DNA from: Dactylorhiza incarnata
Taxonomy: Eukaryota > Streptophyta > Magnoliopsida > Asparagales > Orchidaceae
DNA length: 64,000 nucleotides
Direction: 5' to 3'
Assembly: GCA_033032865.1 (NCBI GenBank)
Contig: JAWHQI010000522.1
Location: forward strand, 186,001-250,000
Positions 33,180-44,714 of the stretch are shown in pieces. Within the stretch, counting starts at the first letter, position 1; each line of letters starts with the position of its first letter. The translations under genes and the position numbers were made by a program. The notes under the pieces are model-generated. The model was not told the origin of the DNA. It saw only the letters and a program-made list of their open reading frames with translations, and did not search any database.

Positions 33180-34030
33180 ACTATTTATTGGGGAACCATC
33201 TATTGGGGTAATAACTCGATCTTCCCTTCATAAAATGTTTTCAAATATTTGCTTTGTTTCCGAAATTGAACCTAAAAAAGTTTCAACCGCTTAAAATAAT
33301 GAATTTTGGTTTTTGGCTATGAATGAAGAGTTAGATCAATTTGAAAGAAATGAAGTTTGGAACCTAGTAGAATGTCCATCTAATCATCCCGTTGTTGGTG
33401 TAAAATGGATTTTTAAAAATAAATTAGATGGTGAATCTAGGATTACAAGAAATAAAGCTCGCTTTGTTGCTCAATGCTTTTCTCAAATCGAGGGGGTAGA
33501 CTTTGAAGAAACTTTTGCACCCGTTGCTCGCTTAGAATCTATACGAATATTTTTGGCATTTGCTAGTTTTAAAAGGATAAAATTATATCAAATGGTTGTT
33601 AAAAGTGCCTTTTTAAACGGGTTTATAAAAGGAGAGGTATACGTAGAACAACCCCCCCCCCCCCCCGGTTTTGTGAATGAAAAATTTCCAAACCATATGT
33701 ATAAATTAGAAAAAGCGCTTTATGGTTTAAAATAAGCGCCCCGTGCATGGTATGATAGACTTACATCATTTTTGTTAAAGCACGGTTATGTTATGTGAAG
33801 TGCCGACAACACACTCTTCATTAAGCATAATAATAACAATTTAATTATCTTACAAATTTATGTTAATGATATCATTTTTGGAGCCACTAATGAAGAGTTG
33901 TGTAATGAAGTAGTCTTAGTAATGAAAAATGAATTTGAAATGAGTCTTGTAGGAGAACTCTCTTATTTTTCGTGGTTTTCAAATTTCCCAACGACATGAT
34001 GGTACCTTTATTTGCCAAAAAAAATATGTT
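33180..34030 (+). pseudogene. pol: S2 reverse transcriptase, catalytically inactivated
   Basis: Coding resumes directly after S3 at 33180 and reaches the RT from 33313 ([48 protein letters not shown]). Motif A reads YQMVVKSAF: the Asp is Val. The YVDD motif near 33861 reads YVND. A C homopolymer (33652-33666) expands the Pro pair after YVEQ to five prolines without breaking frame. Stops at 33733 and later, plus a frame change near 33970, complete the decay. Confidence 0.88.
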
Positions 34031-34036
34031 CACGAT

Positions 34037-34805
34037 ATGCTTAAACGATTTGGATTTGAAAACCTTAAACAAGCTTCTACTCCCATAAGTGCTTCTTTAA
34101 AACTAGGAAAAGATGAATCTGGAATTTCCATTGATCAAACTTTATATCGAGGAATGATTGGATCTCTTCTTTACTTTAGTGTATCTAGACCAGATAAAAT
34201 GTTTGTCGTATGTATATGTGCTCGCTTTCAAGCCAATCCAAAAGAATCTCATTTAAAAGCGGTAAAATGTATTTTTCATTATCTATTAGGGTCATCTAAA
34301 TTAGGATTGTGGTACCCACACAATGATTCATTTACACTTCACGGCTAATCCGATTCGGATTACATCGGATGTTCACTAGATCGAAAAAGCACTAGCGGTA
34401 CTTGTCACTTTTTAGGACCCTCATTATTTGCATGGTCTAGTAGGAAACAAGCCTCAGTTGCACTCTCCACCACGGAGGCCGAATACATCGCACTTGGTAG
34501 TTGTTGTGCACAAGCGTTATGGATGAGCCAAACTCTAGAGGATTTTGGTTTTCATCTCAAAAACATTGATCTTAAATGTGAGAACAAAAGTGCCATAGAT
34601 CTTACAAATAACATCGTACACCACTCCAGATCCAAACACAGATGTTCGACATCACTTCATTAGTGGTCATATTAAGTAAGAAAATATAAAGGTAAGTTTC
34701 ATTAGTATAAACTCCCAACTTGCTGACATATTCACTAAACCTCTTCCGGAAGCAAGATTTTGCTTACTTCAACTTGAATTAGGTGTCCTAGATCTTTTGA
34801 GTTAA
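34037..34805 (+). pseudogene. pol: S2 RNase H and pol C-terminus
   Basis: 34037-34348 is open (FGFENLKQASTPIS, YRGMIGSLLYFSVSRPD, CARFQANPKESHL). A stop ends it, then the same frame continues with SDYIGCSLDRKSTSGT and TTEAEYIALGSCCAQALWM, the RNase H core. After further stops it ends near QLADIFTKPLPEARF and LGVLDLLS (TAA 34803). Confidence 0.85.
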
Positions 34806-36816
34806 AACACATTCTTAAAAACAATCATTTTATGCTCTTCTTACCCATCTAGACATCTCCAACAATTCTAAAATTTCAGCATAACACTACCCTTGGAACA
34901 CTTAATCAAAACCGAAAATCATAATTTTCAAAAAACTAAAATTTACTGTACTATTAACCGCACTAGCGCTAGCGCCAGCGCTAACGCACCAATCTATTTT
35001 TCTGTATTTTTAAATTTTCATAAAATCACTAAAAATATGTTATGTTATATGTACTACTTTTTGTTGCATTGCTGCCTTAAATTGATTTTTGAAAACCCAA
35101 AATACAAAATTACAAAAGCCAAATTACAAAAAATATTTGTTCCCTCTTTGTCTATTTACGTGATTTCTAAATGCAAAAATCAAATACAAAAATATAAAAC
35201 ATAAAAATTATCAAAAAAAACTGTATGGACTTTATTGTGAAAATCAAGCATGATTTAATCTATCATTTACAACTTCTTCATTATTGAAATTTATTTTTTC
35301 AAACTACCGTGAACAATGTTTTTATCATGCTTTGATATATCTAAACACATGTGCAAAAATTGTATTGAAAAAGTGTTGTGTAGAACTAAGCTTAGCATGC
35401 CTAAGTATGAGTAATTGTTTTATGTTTGATAATGATCTTTAATCACTCACTTATTTTTGCAAAGTCTACATATGCTCTTAATTTAAGAATACTTGCTTGT
35501 GTATTATAATTGTACAATAAATTAAATTTGCACAAGTATTTTACCTACACTACTTCTATTTGCACTCTTAAAATTAAGAAAAGTGGTTGTGCTTTCAAAA
35601 TTTTATTGGTTTGCAAAACATGTGTATTCGGAGAACTTTGTACAAAACAAAAAATGAATGAAATAAAATAACAAAGATAACTCCACCAAGCACTACTTGA
35701 ACCTCCTGAAAAGACTTAATGATCATTGTGAGGTTGAGCACCTTGGAAAGAATAGTAAAGTATCTTGTGCAAACCATAAATTTTTTTCTTTACACCACTT
35801 GTTCTTTTATATGTGCATTAATAGGTGTGGAAGTAAAAATTTTTGTGTTTAATTGTGCACTTTACTCTACATATGTCTTGTATTTTTGATTAAAACATTT
35901 GTTTACTCTCTTCAAAATACACTTGTGTGCACATCATTATCTTCTATAACACTTCTTCTCATGAGTATTTGATCCTAATGCTAAAATTCTATACTCTCTT
36001 TATCTATAAAATGCACTAGATAACCTAGCATGCTCTCTACAATGTTTGGTATATTTTGATTTTGTGAATCACATTAACATTGTAGTAGTTCATTTTTGAT
36101 ATCCTTCTTTCATGCTTGGTTACCTCATAGTAATCTTTAAAGATTTTCAAAGAAAAATGATTTACAAAAACATCTTTTTCATTTTGGATTTTCACTTATA
36201 TTTCTTCTTATGAATCATCATAGCTTGCAAAAAGATGTTTGTTGTATTTTTATAAGTCTTCCGCAACTTTACGTTTACCTTATGATCTTTTTATGCTTAT
36301 CTAAAGTCTTCAAACTCCAAATTCTTTTTCAACCAAATGGTAGAATTTCATGGTAAATGTTATATTATTCCTTTAAGATGAAAACTCTGATTTATTTCTA
36401 TGAAAATACTTATGCTAAAAACTATGATTTATTTCAATGAAAATTATTATAAAACTCCTTATCATTTCCTTTGCTCTAAAAAGCTCGATCATGGCTTCTC
36501 TTATTACCAAAAATCTTTTTGTGTCTCGTGCTTCCTTACCCACTTTTGCTAATAATAAAAGGGGGAGAACTAACATTGTAAATATTCACCGCTATCAAAA
36601 TTGAAAACTAACATGATTAATTAAAATGATAGCTTATATATTAGGAGAGGCATTCACTTAGGGGGAGCATGTATTTAGGGGGAGCAATTCTAAATACCCA
36701 AATCAACAATTATCCTAAGTCATCACTTTCACACACACAAGTAGGTTTCATCATGCTTTATATATTAATGCTCTGATTTATCATTAATGGATTTGTTATT
36801 ATCAAAAGGGGGAGTT
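34806..36816 (+). mobile_element. S2 3' non-coding region with repeated polypurine tracts
   Basis: AT-rich, with an agcgctagcgccagcgct box cluster at 34960-34990 just after pol. The segment 35380-35410 (agcttagcatgcc) is the unoccupied counterpart of the CACTA insertion site in S3. Purine tracts lie at 36557 (aaaagggggag), 36653-36690 (three gggggagca-type) and 36803-36814, next to the LTR. No env-like frame recognised. Confidence 0.8.
36803..36816 (+). other. S2 terminal polypurine tract
   Basis: aaaagggggagtt directly before the 3' LTR; the same tract precedes the S3 3' LTR at 31886-31898. Confidence 0.85.
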
Positions 36817-37900
36817 TGTTGGAACATGGTCATCCGCATCTCCTAAGTTTGAGAATAACAAATCCTATGTGTATTTGATCTTGTGTGTTTAAGTGTGCAG
36901 GAAACTAAGCTATATGTCTCAAGGCTAACATATGAAGGTTGCCCCCAAGTTTGAAGCCAGAACTCCTAAATTCTCACTAGCGTCGGTGATAGCACATAGC
37001 GCAGGAGCTAGCTTTGATTAGCACAATTCTGGAAGCAGATTTACAATGCGCTAGTGCCAGGCGGTTGCGTATTGCGCAGGTGGTAGCGCAGAGCATAAGA
37101 GGCAAGGCTGCAGAGTTTCCCTGGAATGAAAGATACGCATGTGTATAATAATTCTATACAGGGATAGCATAGGCGGTAGCGCTAGCGTAGGCACTAGCGC
37201 TCACTCCTATAAAAGGAGGCCTCTACTCTCATTTTCTTTACACAAGTTTGAGAGAGGTGAAGTGCTACAATTCCAGAGCCTTACTCTGCCAAAAGTTGAT
37301 CTCCCACCAAAAGCTTAGAGAGTTTTCTGAAGGAGGACTTCATCACGCTATACTCGAAGGGCGATCGCTTCAAACTTGCTTATTCTATAGCGATCCTTCG
37401 TCTTTGACTTTAGAAGCTTATTATAGGGAGTTTTTATTATTGTCTTTTTATTTCACATCTTTTGTAAACCATTATAAACTCGCCTTATGTTGGCGACTAG
37501 GTCTGGGTAGGACTTAGGGCAGAAATTCGCCTCGTGTTGGCGACTAGATCTTGGTTAGGACTAGGCGGTGTTCGAGGCCATATCCGGGAAGGATTGACTA
37601 AAGCGGCTTGAGGCCGTATCCGGGGAAGGATAGGCTAGGGCCACCGATTCGTGAGGATATGAGTCGGGATAGAAAACAAAAAGGTTTTTATTATTATTCG
37701 CCACCGATTTCTAGCGTTATAGGAATCAATTTTTGTAAACCAAAATTTCATATTAATAAAACATTTCTCTATTTTATTTCACTTAGTTTGTTTGATTTCT
37801 CACCATCTTAATCTTATTATCATTTCAAGATATTCAAAATATAAGAAAAAGTTTTAAAACCCTTATTCACCCCCCTCTAAGGGCGCCTACCAGTCCAACA
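36817..37900 (+). mobile_element. S2 3' LTR (1,084 bp)
   Basis: TGTTGGAACATGG to ccagtccaaca, parallel to 19553-20630 throughout, with TATA ctataaaagg near 37208 after gcgctagcg boxes (37160-37200). Confidence 0.9.
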
Positions 37901-38682
37901 TATATGTTTCATCAAAACATTTCTAATATGAGTCAAAGCCTGATCTTAGCCCTAACACCATCGTTAGCTTTCTCTCATATAAAAAGGTGGCATTCGTTCT
38001 ATTCAACTTTACAACTCAAGAAGCCATATTCCGCCACTCTGAAATCTCTGTGAAGGACATATTTCCATACAACAAAGAATCTCCCATTCAAATTCAAGAG
38101 AAGGTATCAAAGGAGGATTGGATCAATGCTAACTCAACGCGAAGAACACATGCTTCGACTTCAACGATCTTCAGCAATTCTTCATCATCTCCTTTAGATT
38201 TCTTTATAAGGAGTTTATAAATTTGTCTTTCAAATTTTGTAAAACCTTTTATATTTGTGATCATTTCGTGAATTAGCCATGCGTGTTGGAATCTAGATCT
38301 AGGGATTAGATCTAGGGGTCCTCGAGGCCTTTCCAGGGATAGAGAGGCTAGAGTTGTTTGAAGCCGTATCTGTGGATAGTTCGGTTAAAGACAACCGGTT
38401 CTTTGGGAGAAGAGTCGGTATAGAAAACAAAAAGAGTTTTTTATATTTGCCTCGATTTCTAGTGTAATAGAAATTCTATTTTGTAATCAATTTTCTCAAT
38501 GATAATTATGTCTTGATTTGTTCAATAAAATTGATTTGACTTTCAATTCTAGCACTTTACTTCTGATCCAATCTATTTCTTATAAAATATCAAAAAATTT
38601 CTTTAAAATTATAAATATTTCTAAAACCCTTATTCACCCCCCCCCCCCCCCGCCCCCTCTAAGGGCGCCTTAACATCCAACA
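37901..38682 (+). mobile_element. S1 3' LTR, right part
   Basis: Continues the LTR: one more taac..gttag pair at 37943-37965, TATA catataaaaagg at about 37976, and a U5 ending with a long C run (about 38637), the block ctctaagggcgcctt and the LTR end catccaaca at 38682. Together with 19176-19552 it makes a 1,159-bp LTR. The flank right of 38682 belongs to a gypsy element. Confidence 0.85.
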
Positions 38683-39723
38683 CAACTCGTTGGGGCCTTT
38701 GAGAAGGTGCAAACCTTGAAGCGTGGCGAGTCCTCCTCTGAGGGTGTACCACTGCGACACTTCATTCCACGCGAGGTCAAGGCCACTCGCCGGACTTTAG
38801 TAACCAAGTCCATCGAGTTTCTGCTCAAGACGCTAAGCTAGCTTGGCGCCTTGCGGGAGGGATTGGAGGAGGTCACCGACGAACTTCTCATCCCGGAGTT
38901 CTACCTCCTTAAGGCCCCGGAGAAATCGCCTTTGTCGGACCATGCATAATCGCCTTCCCTTGACGACGATGAGGGCGAGTTGGGCAGGTCCCACAAGACC
39001 CCACCCATTCTATACCTTAGGTTTTATCTTTTATTTTTTTCCATTTGCGATGTATGGGCGAGGCCCGCAAATGTTCTAAAAACACTTTGATGAATATGAA
39101 TTAATTTTTCTCCGAGTTCGATGTTCTTTTAGAATTTCCATGTTTTTATATGTTTTATTGGCCACTCACCTCAGTCTTTTGAGCTCTTCGAGTGCCGAAT
39201 CCAGATGTCAGATGGTGTCTCGCCAGCAAGTTTGATTTGCATCCACCAGAGATATTGCGAGACCTGCCCTCGCTTCACTGACGTGCTCGCAACCTCTAGA
39301 ACAAATTACTTATATGCTTGAAATGGGTTAACGATCAAAAGCACGCGAGTGCACATAATATCTAGACCGCGAGGGGCTGGAGGTATCCGATTACTTTCCT
39401 CGTTAATAAGACAGCTTTATCAAGACCTCGGTATTATGTGTACCCCTTGACTCAGCGAATGTTAGAGCTCAAGTACTGGTACTCGTGCATGTCCTCCTTG
39501 TCGCGGGCCACATAATTCACGTGACAAATAATGCCCTAAGGTGGGCAAGCAGGAGGTGCTCTTCACCAGGGAGAGACCAAATGTACTCGCATTATGTCCT
39601 TCCTTTTACTCATGTCATCACAACATCCTCACTTTTTTGCTCTTGTTTATGTATCTATTGTTCCAATGATGATTTCTGTCGAGTGCCTTCCAACTCATCT
39701 TAGCAAATTCAACCCACCCAAGT
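38683..39723 (-). mobile_element. 3' non-coding region of the Tat-like gypsy element T1
   Basis: GC-richer than the Sireviruses, with no frame recognised. It lies, on the - strand, downstream of the T1 pol end (40560) and the roughly 100-bp repeat array. The 3' LTR was not identified; the region is cut at 38682 by the Sirevirus S1 LTR. Small ORFs here (38843, 39485) are not supported. Confidence 0.5.
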
Positions 39724-40450
39724 GAGGGAGCCTACCATGCAGGCTTGTGAGAGCCTAAACATCGGTTTTCTTCTTGGGGTACCTTTAACCAAAATAATTT
39801 CCTTCAACCTGCTACACGAGTGAGGGAGCCTGCCCTGCCGTCTTGTGAGAGCCCGAACTATGATTTTCTTCTCGGGGTCCCTTTAACAAAAATACTTTCA
39901 TTTTCCCTGCACCCCGAGACTTCTCGGGGTCCCTTTAACCAAAATACATTCATTATACATACCACCTGAGTGAGGGTGTCTGCCCTACTGTCGTGTGAGA
40001 GCCATGACAACAGTTTTCTTCTCGGAGGCCATTTAACCAAAATACTTTGATTCTACATGTCACCCGAGTGAGGGAGCCTGCCCTGCTGGCTTTAGCCCGG
40101 ACATCGGTTTTATTCTCAGGGGCCCTTTAACCAAAATACTTTCATTCTACCTGCCACCAGAGTGGGGGAGCCTACCATGGCAGCTTGTGAGAGCCCAGAC
40201 AACTATTTTCTTCTCAGGAGCCCTTTAAACAAAATACTTTCATTCTACCTACCCCCCCCCCCCCCCCTCTAGTGAAGGAGCCTACCCCATCGGCTTGTGA
40301 GAGCCCGGACAACGATTTTCTTCTCGGGGGCCCATTAAATAAAATACTTTCTTTCTACCTGCCACCTGAGTGAGGGAACCTGCCATGCTTTCTTGTGAGA
40401 GCCCGAACAATAGTTTTCTTCTCAGGGGCTTCTAACAAAAAATTAAATTT
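39724..40450. repeat. Tandem array of about 100-bp units (7) in the T1 3' region
   Basis: Each unit contains gagtgagggagcctgcc, cttgtgagagcccg, ttttcttctcgggg and ccctttaaccaaaatact. Units begin at about 39724, 39820, 39970, 40067, 40160, 40275 and 40370. The second carries an extra partial copy and the fifth an expanded C run (about 40253-40267). Such arrays between pol and the 3' LTR are known from Tat/Retand elements. Confidence 0.85.
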
Positions 40451-40559
40451 TCTTCTACTTATTGAGACACTTTATAGTGTGATGTGCACTTCATTCTATC
40501 TTAACCATGCATCGACCACATTCATCGCAAAAAGAGCTCATTGGGGTAAAATCTTCACT

Positions 40560-40691
40560 ATTTTATTAAGGGTAAAAAGCGTTAGGTCGTCGCCACTTCA
40601 ATTATTACTGAGGGGGCTCCATCAGAATTTTGGAGGCGATATCCTTCTGATTTCAATGCTTCCAAAATTACATAGGGACCCTCATAATTAG
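40560..40691 (-). pseudogene. pol: T1 integrase C-terminal tail
   Basis: On the - strand from 40691 the frame reads YEGPYVILEALKSEGYRLQN, matching the post-core W-E-G-P-Y motif of gypsy integrases, then stops. It is separated from the rest of T1 integrase (49510 on) by the chromovirus. Confidence 0.75.
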
Positions 40692-42885
40692 TGTAACACC
40701 CCAAAGATCGTGGTTCAGCGAGGTAGGCGAAATGGTAGTGTTGCGCTCGGGATAGGCTCAAGATTCCAGATCAGGTCAATGCGCATGACCATTGTCCTCT
40801 TCGCGCACGACCAGTGATCGTGCGCCAGCGATCGTGCGCAACCCGCAAAGAATCGGAGTTCTGTCTCGGCTTATGCGCACGACCATTGTCCTCTTCGCGC
40901 ATGACCAGTGATCGTGCGCCAGCGATCGTGCGTTAATTCAGAAGAGAATCGAGTTCTGTCTCGGACAGTGCGCACGACCATTTCCCTCTTCGTGCACGAC
41001 CAGTGATCGTGCGCCAGCGATCGTGCGCCCTGTTTATTCTGTTCCACGATTTTGAGCGGAGAAGAAGATCGGACCGTCCAAATCTTTTGGGATTTGATCC
41101 AACGGCTAGGTTTAGTTGCGGGAGACCTTTAAGGCTGATGAGAGGGGGTTAAACCTCTTATTCTCTAAGCCATTCTCTCTCCAAACCCTAGAGAAAGAAG
41201 GAGGAGCCAAGGAAGAAGAAGGGAGATTCCGCCATTAACGGAGCTCCGGAGCTCCGTTTCGCGAACCGTTTCCAGATCTGGAGAGTGCAGCCCGGTGCGG
41301 TCATTTCCCTCCGTCTAGAATCTCGGATCCATGGCGAAAAAGAACGCTCCTAGGGTAACGATTTCTTCTCCCGTTGTTTGGACTTGTCTTTTGTCCTCTC
41401 CTTCATTTCTCTATGCTTGCATGAGGAATCCCTTTCACCAAATGGGTGAAGTGTAGGATTTCCTCAAGTTCTTCGGAACTCCGGGTCGATTGTGTCCGTC
41501 CCCGGCATATTGCATGTAGAAAATCCGGTAGTCGTGCGGATTTAGGCATTGTGTGTGAAGCCTATTTGTGGCCGTGAGCCCGAATCGGTGATGCTTGTTT
41601 TGCGACGTTGCATTTAGGTTAAGCCTAGAATGCGTGCCGGAGAATGACTCTGTGATATATGCGATAGTATTGCGGGATTTAAGCGTAGGCATCTTGTGAA
41701 GATCCTAACGGAAGCCCCATGCTTTGCGAGTGGTTGAATGCAAACCTTCACCACTAGAATTGTTGAGGAGTGGTCTTGTACCTCCTTTTTGGTTACGTAT
41801 AAAGCCCTAACGATCCCTCATGCCCTCCGGCCGAAAGGCGGAGTCGGGTCTTGAGTCGTTACAAAGTAAACTTTTAAGGCTTGGGTGTTGTAACTTATGT
41901 TTTGTGTAGCACTAGCGAGTGCTAAACCCTTACGGGCCGAGGTGATGTCATACCCGCATCGTGTGTTCAATCGATGACAAGAGCACGGGAATTGGCTGAA
42001 CTGAACCCGTTTCCAGGCGTGGCGGTAGGGGGATTTATCTCTTGTAAACCCGAACGACCTTGGGAGAGGTTGGGAAGGGCGTCTTGCCTAGACCGACCAA
42101 AAGCTCTTTTCTATCTAGAGTTTCCGGACTCATGATGGTTTTGGTGCTCGGGAAGAAGTACCTTTGGTGCATGCCTTGTGAGCATGGAGCGTGCGGTTGT
42201 GTGTACCCACGTTTGTGATGAATTGATGTTGTTAGCCTCATGCGGTTGTTTAGGCGGTTGTGGGAACCTTCGGGTGAACCCAACCAACATCATGTCCATA
42301 CCTAGGTTCCTTTCTTTTGTTGCTCAACCTAGAAGATTGATTGTGCTTGAAACCTCACCTTGTGTAGTTGCACTTTCTTTATATTAGTACTTGTGCTAGT
42401 ATGGCTTGCTTGCAGGGTAGAATCTCCACCACCCCGGGAAAGGGGTGGGGTCGTTATAATTTGGTCAGCTTTGCTGACCGTTACCTTGTTTGCCACCGCT
42501 TGGTGGAATGTTCTTATGCAGGTGCAGGTGAGCCTAGCGGAAAATAACGGGCGGTGGCCCTTATGCTGAGTTGGCCCTCGAAGGCCAGCCTCTTTTCTGT
42601 TTTCCTTATATTGCCGGCCTGCGTGCCGATGTATGTTTGGAGTTTTTATCACATTTGGTAAATGTAAGGCCTTAAGGCCGTAACTCTATATTTTGGTTTC
42701 ATTCCTATGATAGTGGACAGTTCTAATTGAAATGGTTTAATTAATGCTTCCGCTTACGTTTTGTACTCTCGTTTAGTTGTTACTTTTTTGGTTATCACCT
42801 TTTAACTCCTAGCTAGTGTGGTTTGTATGGCGTGGGGTCCCGGCCGGACCTGCTGTTATACTCTTCGTACTGGCAGGGTGTTACA
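40692..42885 (+). mobile_element. C1 5' LTR (2,194 bp)
   Basis: Starts TGTAACACCCC and ends GGGTGTTACA, a 9-base terminal inverted repeat. U3 has a 95-bp tandem array with gcgcacgacc..gatcgtgcgc boxes (40781-41030). The likely R region begins near 41150 (ccaaaccctagagaaag). No clear TATA box was seen. Open frames within it are accidental. Confidence 0.93.
40781..41030. repeat. 95-bp tandem units with inverted-repeat boxes in C1 U3
   Basis: Three units start at 40781, 40875 and 40970. Each has gcgcacgacc..cctcttcgcgcacgaccagtgatcgtgcgc, then an extra ccagcgatcgtgcg. The half-sites gcgcacga and tcgtgcgc are exact inverted complements. In the 3' LTR (47418-47650) one unit lacks a 14-bp ccagcgatcgtgcg copy. 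Confidence 0.9.
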
Positions 42886-42888
42886 ATT

Positions 42889-42906
42889 TGGTATCGGACT
42901 TAAGGC
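42889..42906 (+). other. C1 primer-binding site
   Basis: tggtatcggacttaagg begins three bases after the LTR. It resembles the initiator-Met PBS (TGGTATC-GA) at its first half. Confidence 0.6.
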
Positions 42907-43104
42907 GTCGTAGTTTAGCGAATTCGGGACGAATTCCTTTTAAGGGGTGGTGTGCACGGGATGTGCATTCACCTAAAACGACAAAAACTAATAAGAATGT
43001 CCACTTAGGAATGGAAAAACATACTTGTTTGCGGAACCTGAGCGTTCCATGATTGTTGTTTTGCTATGCTTTCAGTCACTAAATTATCTCTAACACGATT
43101 ATAG

Positions 43105-44286
43105 GTGACTAGGGGTGGTGCGGGGCCGTCTCAACCTCGTAACACTGATGAAAGTAGTGGGTCGTCTGAGGTGACAGCGACCACTCCTTCGGCTGAGATG
43201 ATCAAGTTAGTCGCTGAAGCGGTCTTCGCGATGATCAACACTCAGTCTGGGCAGCTTGCACTGCCTACTACTCCGACTCTGGATGTGGCCCCTATAACTG
43301 TTGCTGTAATGGAACCTGCGGTAGAACTGAGGGTGGAACGTCAAGTTGCGAAGGTAGTAGTGGGGCGAGCGCGTGACCAGCAATTAAAGTACTTTCTGAG
43401 CCTCAACCCTCCATCCTTCGAGGGGACGGAATCCCCTGGGAGAGCTGCTGAGTGGTTGTCAGAAATAAAGAGGACTTTAATGTCAATGCTTATAAGCAAA
43501 GATATGTTGGTAACCTTAACCACCTTCCTACTTATAAGAGAAGCAAGACTTTGGTGGGAAGGAGAGTTGTTGCACAAGTTTGGTGGGAGACAACTTTCCG
43601 AAATCTCTTGGGAAAGCTTCCATGAGTCATTCCTTCTAAAGTTTCTACCCCTAACTGAGATTCCTGAACTACAAGATCAGTGTTCACACCTAGAGCAGGG
43701 AGAACACTCAGTGGATGAGTACCTGATTGAGTTCATCAGTCGGAATCGTTATGAGAGGTCTATGTGGGAAGATGAGGAAACCAAGGTCAACAAGTTCTAC
43801 AATGGTCTGCGAGATGACCTAAGACTAATGCTTGTGGATCCAAAGTTACTCGGCTTCAACGTCTTAGTGAAATCAGCTAAATCTCTGGAAACGGATATGA
43901 AGAGTATGCAGCGCGCGAAAGACTTCAATGTAAAGAAGTCAGAGTTTCATGCGCCAGTCTCTCAGTCCAAGTCCGAGTTCAGAAGAAACAAGAGAAAGTT
44001 CAACTCTGTGGAAGTTAAGACTGCACGGTGTTCCTTAATTTGTTTCACTTGCAGAAAGGTGGGACACAAAGCCCGAGTGTGTCGAAGTGGTCCCCCAAAA
44101 GCAAAAAGCGGAGAAGTGGACTATGCTCGTGTGATGGGTTCGGCTTCTATGGAGAAAGGCAAGGCGGTGGAGTCTTCGATTCCCCAATATTCTCTAACCC
44201 AACCGAGAGTCTACTCTTATGGCCAGCAAGAGGTCATCCAGCATTGCGATGTTGCCACAGGTATGGATGATCATCTCCTAATATGA
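43105..44286 (+). CDS. gag: C1 gag (393 codons, open)
   Basis: Open from 43105 to the stop at 44284. The first codon of the frame is GTG in the context agGTGACTAGGGGTGG, where an ATG would be expected, so the initiator may be mutated. The Gag domain spans residues ~85-270 (FLSLNPPSFEGTESPGRAAE, WWEGELLHKFG, FLPLTEIPELQDQ, LRDDLRLML). The nucleocapsid knuckle CFTCRKVGHKARVC at about 313 is intact. Gag forms the RNA-packaging particle. Confidence 0.88.
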   Translation: MTRGGAGPSQPRNTDESSGSSEVTATTPSAEMIKLVAEAVFAMINTQSGQLALPTTPTLDVAPITVAVMEPAVELRVERQVAKVVVGRARDQQLKYFLSLNPPSFEGTESPGRAAEWLSEIKRTLMSMLISKDMLVTLTTFLLIREARLWWEGELLHKFGGRQLSEISWESFHESFLLKFLPLTEIPELQDQCSHLEQGEHSVDEYLIEFISRNRYERSMWEDEETKVNKFYNGLRDDLRLMLVDPKLLGFNVLVKSAKSLETDMKSMQRAKDFNVKKSEFHAPVSQSKSEFRRNKRKFNSVEVKTARCSLICFTCRKVGHKARVCRSGPPKAKSGEVDYARVMGSASMEKGKAVESSIPQYSLTQPRVYSYGQQEVIQHCDVATGMDDHLLI

Positions 44287-44714
44287 TGTCTACCCCGTGT
44301 GCGGATAGAGATAGAAATATGTCCACCGTATCTGTTGACAACAAAATTTTATGCCTTGTATTTGTGTGCAATTAGGCCTTGTCCTAATGATCGACTATTC
44401 GACGAGAGCTCTGTTGGTGTGGGAGCATCGCTCTCCTATTTGTCTAAGGACTTCGTGTTATGAATCGAATTGTCATTTACCTTAGTCAAGGATAGATTGG
44501 AGGTAATGCTGCCTAATTGATCTCGAGTGAGCGCGAATAGGAGAAGCCGTGAAAAGGCGCGAAGACGTTCTTCACCTTGTTGAAGGATTCAGGGCCTAAG
44601 ACCAGTTTTGTGTTGTCCTAGTAGTAGCGGACCAAGCTGACCGAGAGGAACCGTTATCCGATTCCGAGAATCGACGATTTACTTGACCAACAGGTTGGGT
44701 CGACGGTATACTCT
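44287..44714 (+). pseudogene. C1 protease and RT N-terminus, deleted/decayed
   Basis: Only about 430 bp separates gag from the RT palm. Fragments resembling the protease (LFDE..ASLSYLS near 44400) and the RT fingers ([11 protein letters not shown] at 44655) are present, but the protease active site and about 100 residues of RT are missing. A deletion here would make C1 non-autonomous. Confidence 0.65.

Larger units (their letters stand above)
19553..37900 (+). mobile_element. Sirevirus S2 (full length, interrupted by S3)
   Basis: 5' LTR 19553-20630, PBS, gag, protease-integrase, RT-RNase H, long 3' region, PPT, 3' LTR 36817-37900. S3 (24063-33179) is inserted between integrase and RT. Flanks are gatac (left) and tatat (right), a probable 5-bp duplication matching at the middle three bases. 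LTRs differ by roughly 10% by eye over the first 400 bp, so it is old. Confidence 0.9.

Noticed and set aside
38843..39079. Short + strand frame right of the S1 LTR as a host gene exon
   Set aside because: Lies in the 3' region of a - strand Tat-like element; no splice or domain support.
42035..42652. Open frames on both strands in the C1 LTR, duplicated at 48659-49276
   Set aside because: Duplicated only because both LTRs carry them; no domain, and frames on both strands overlap.
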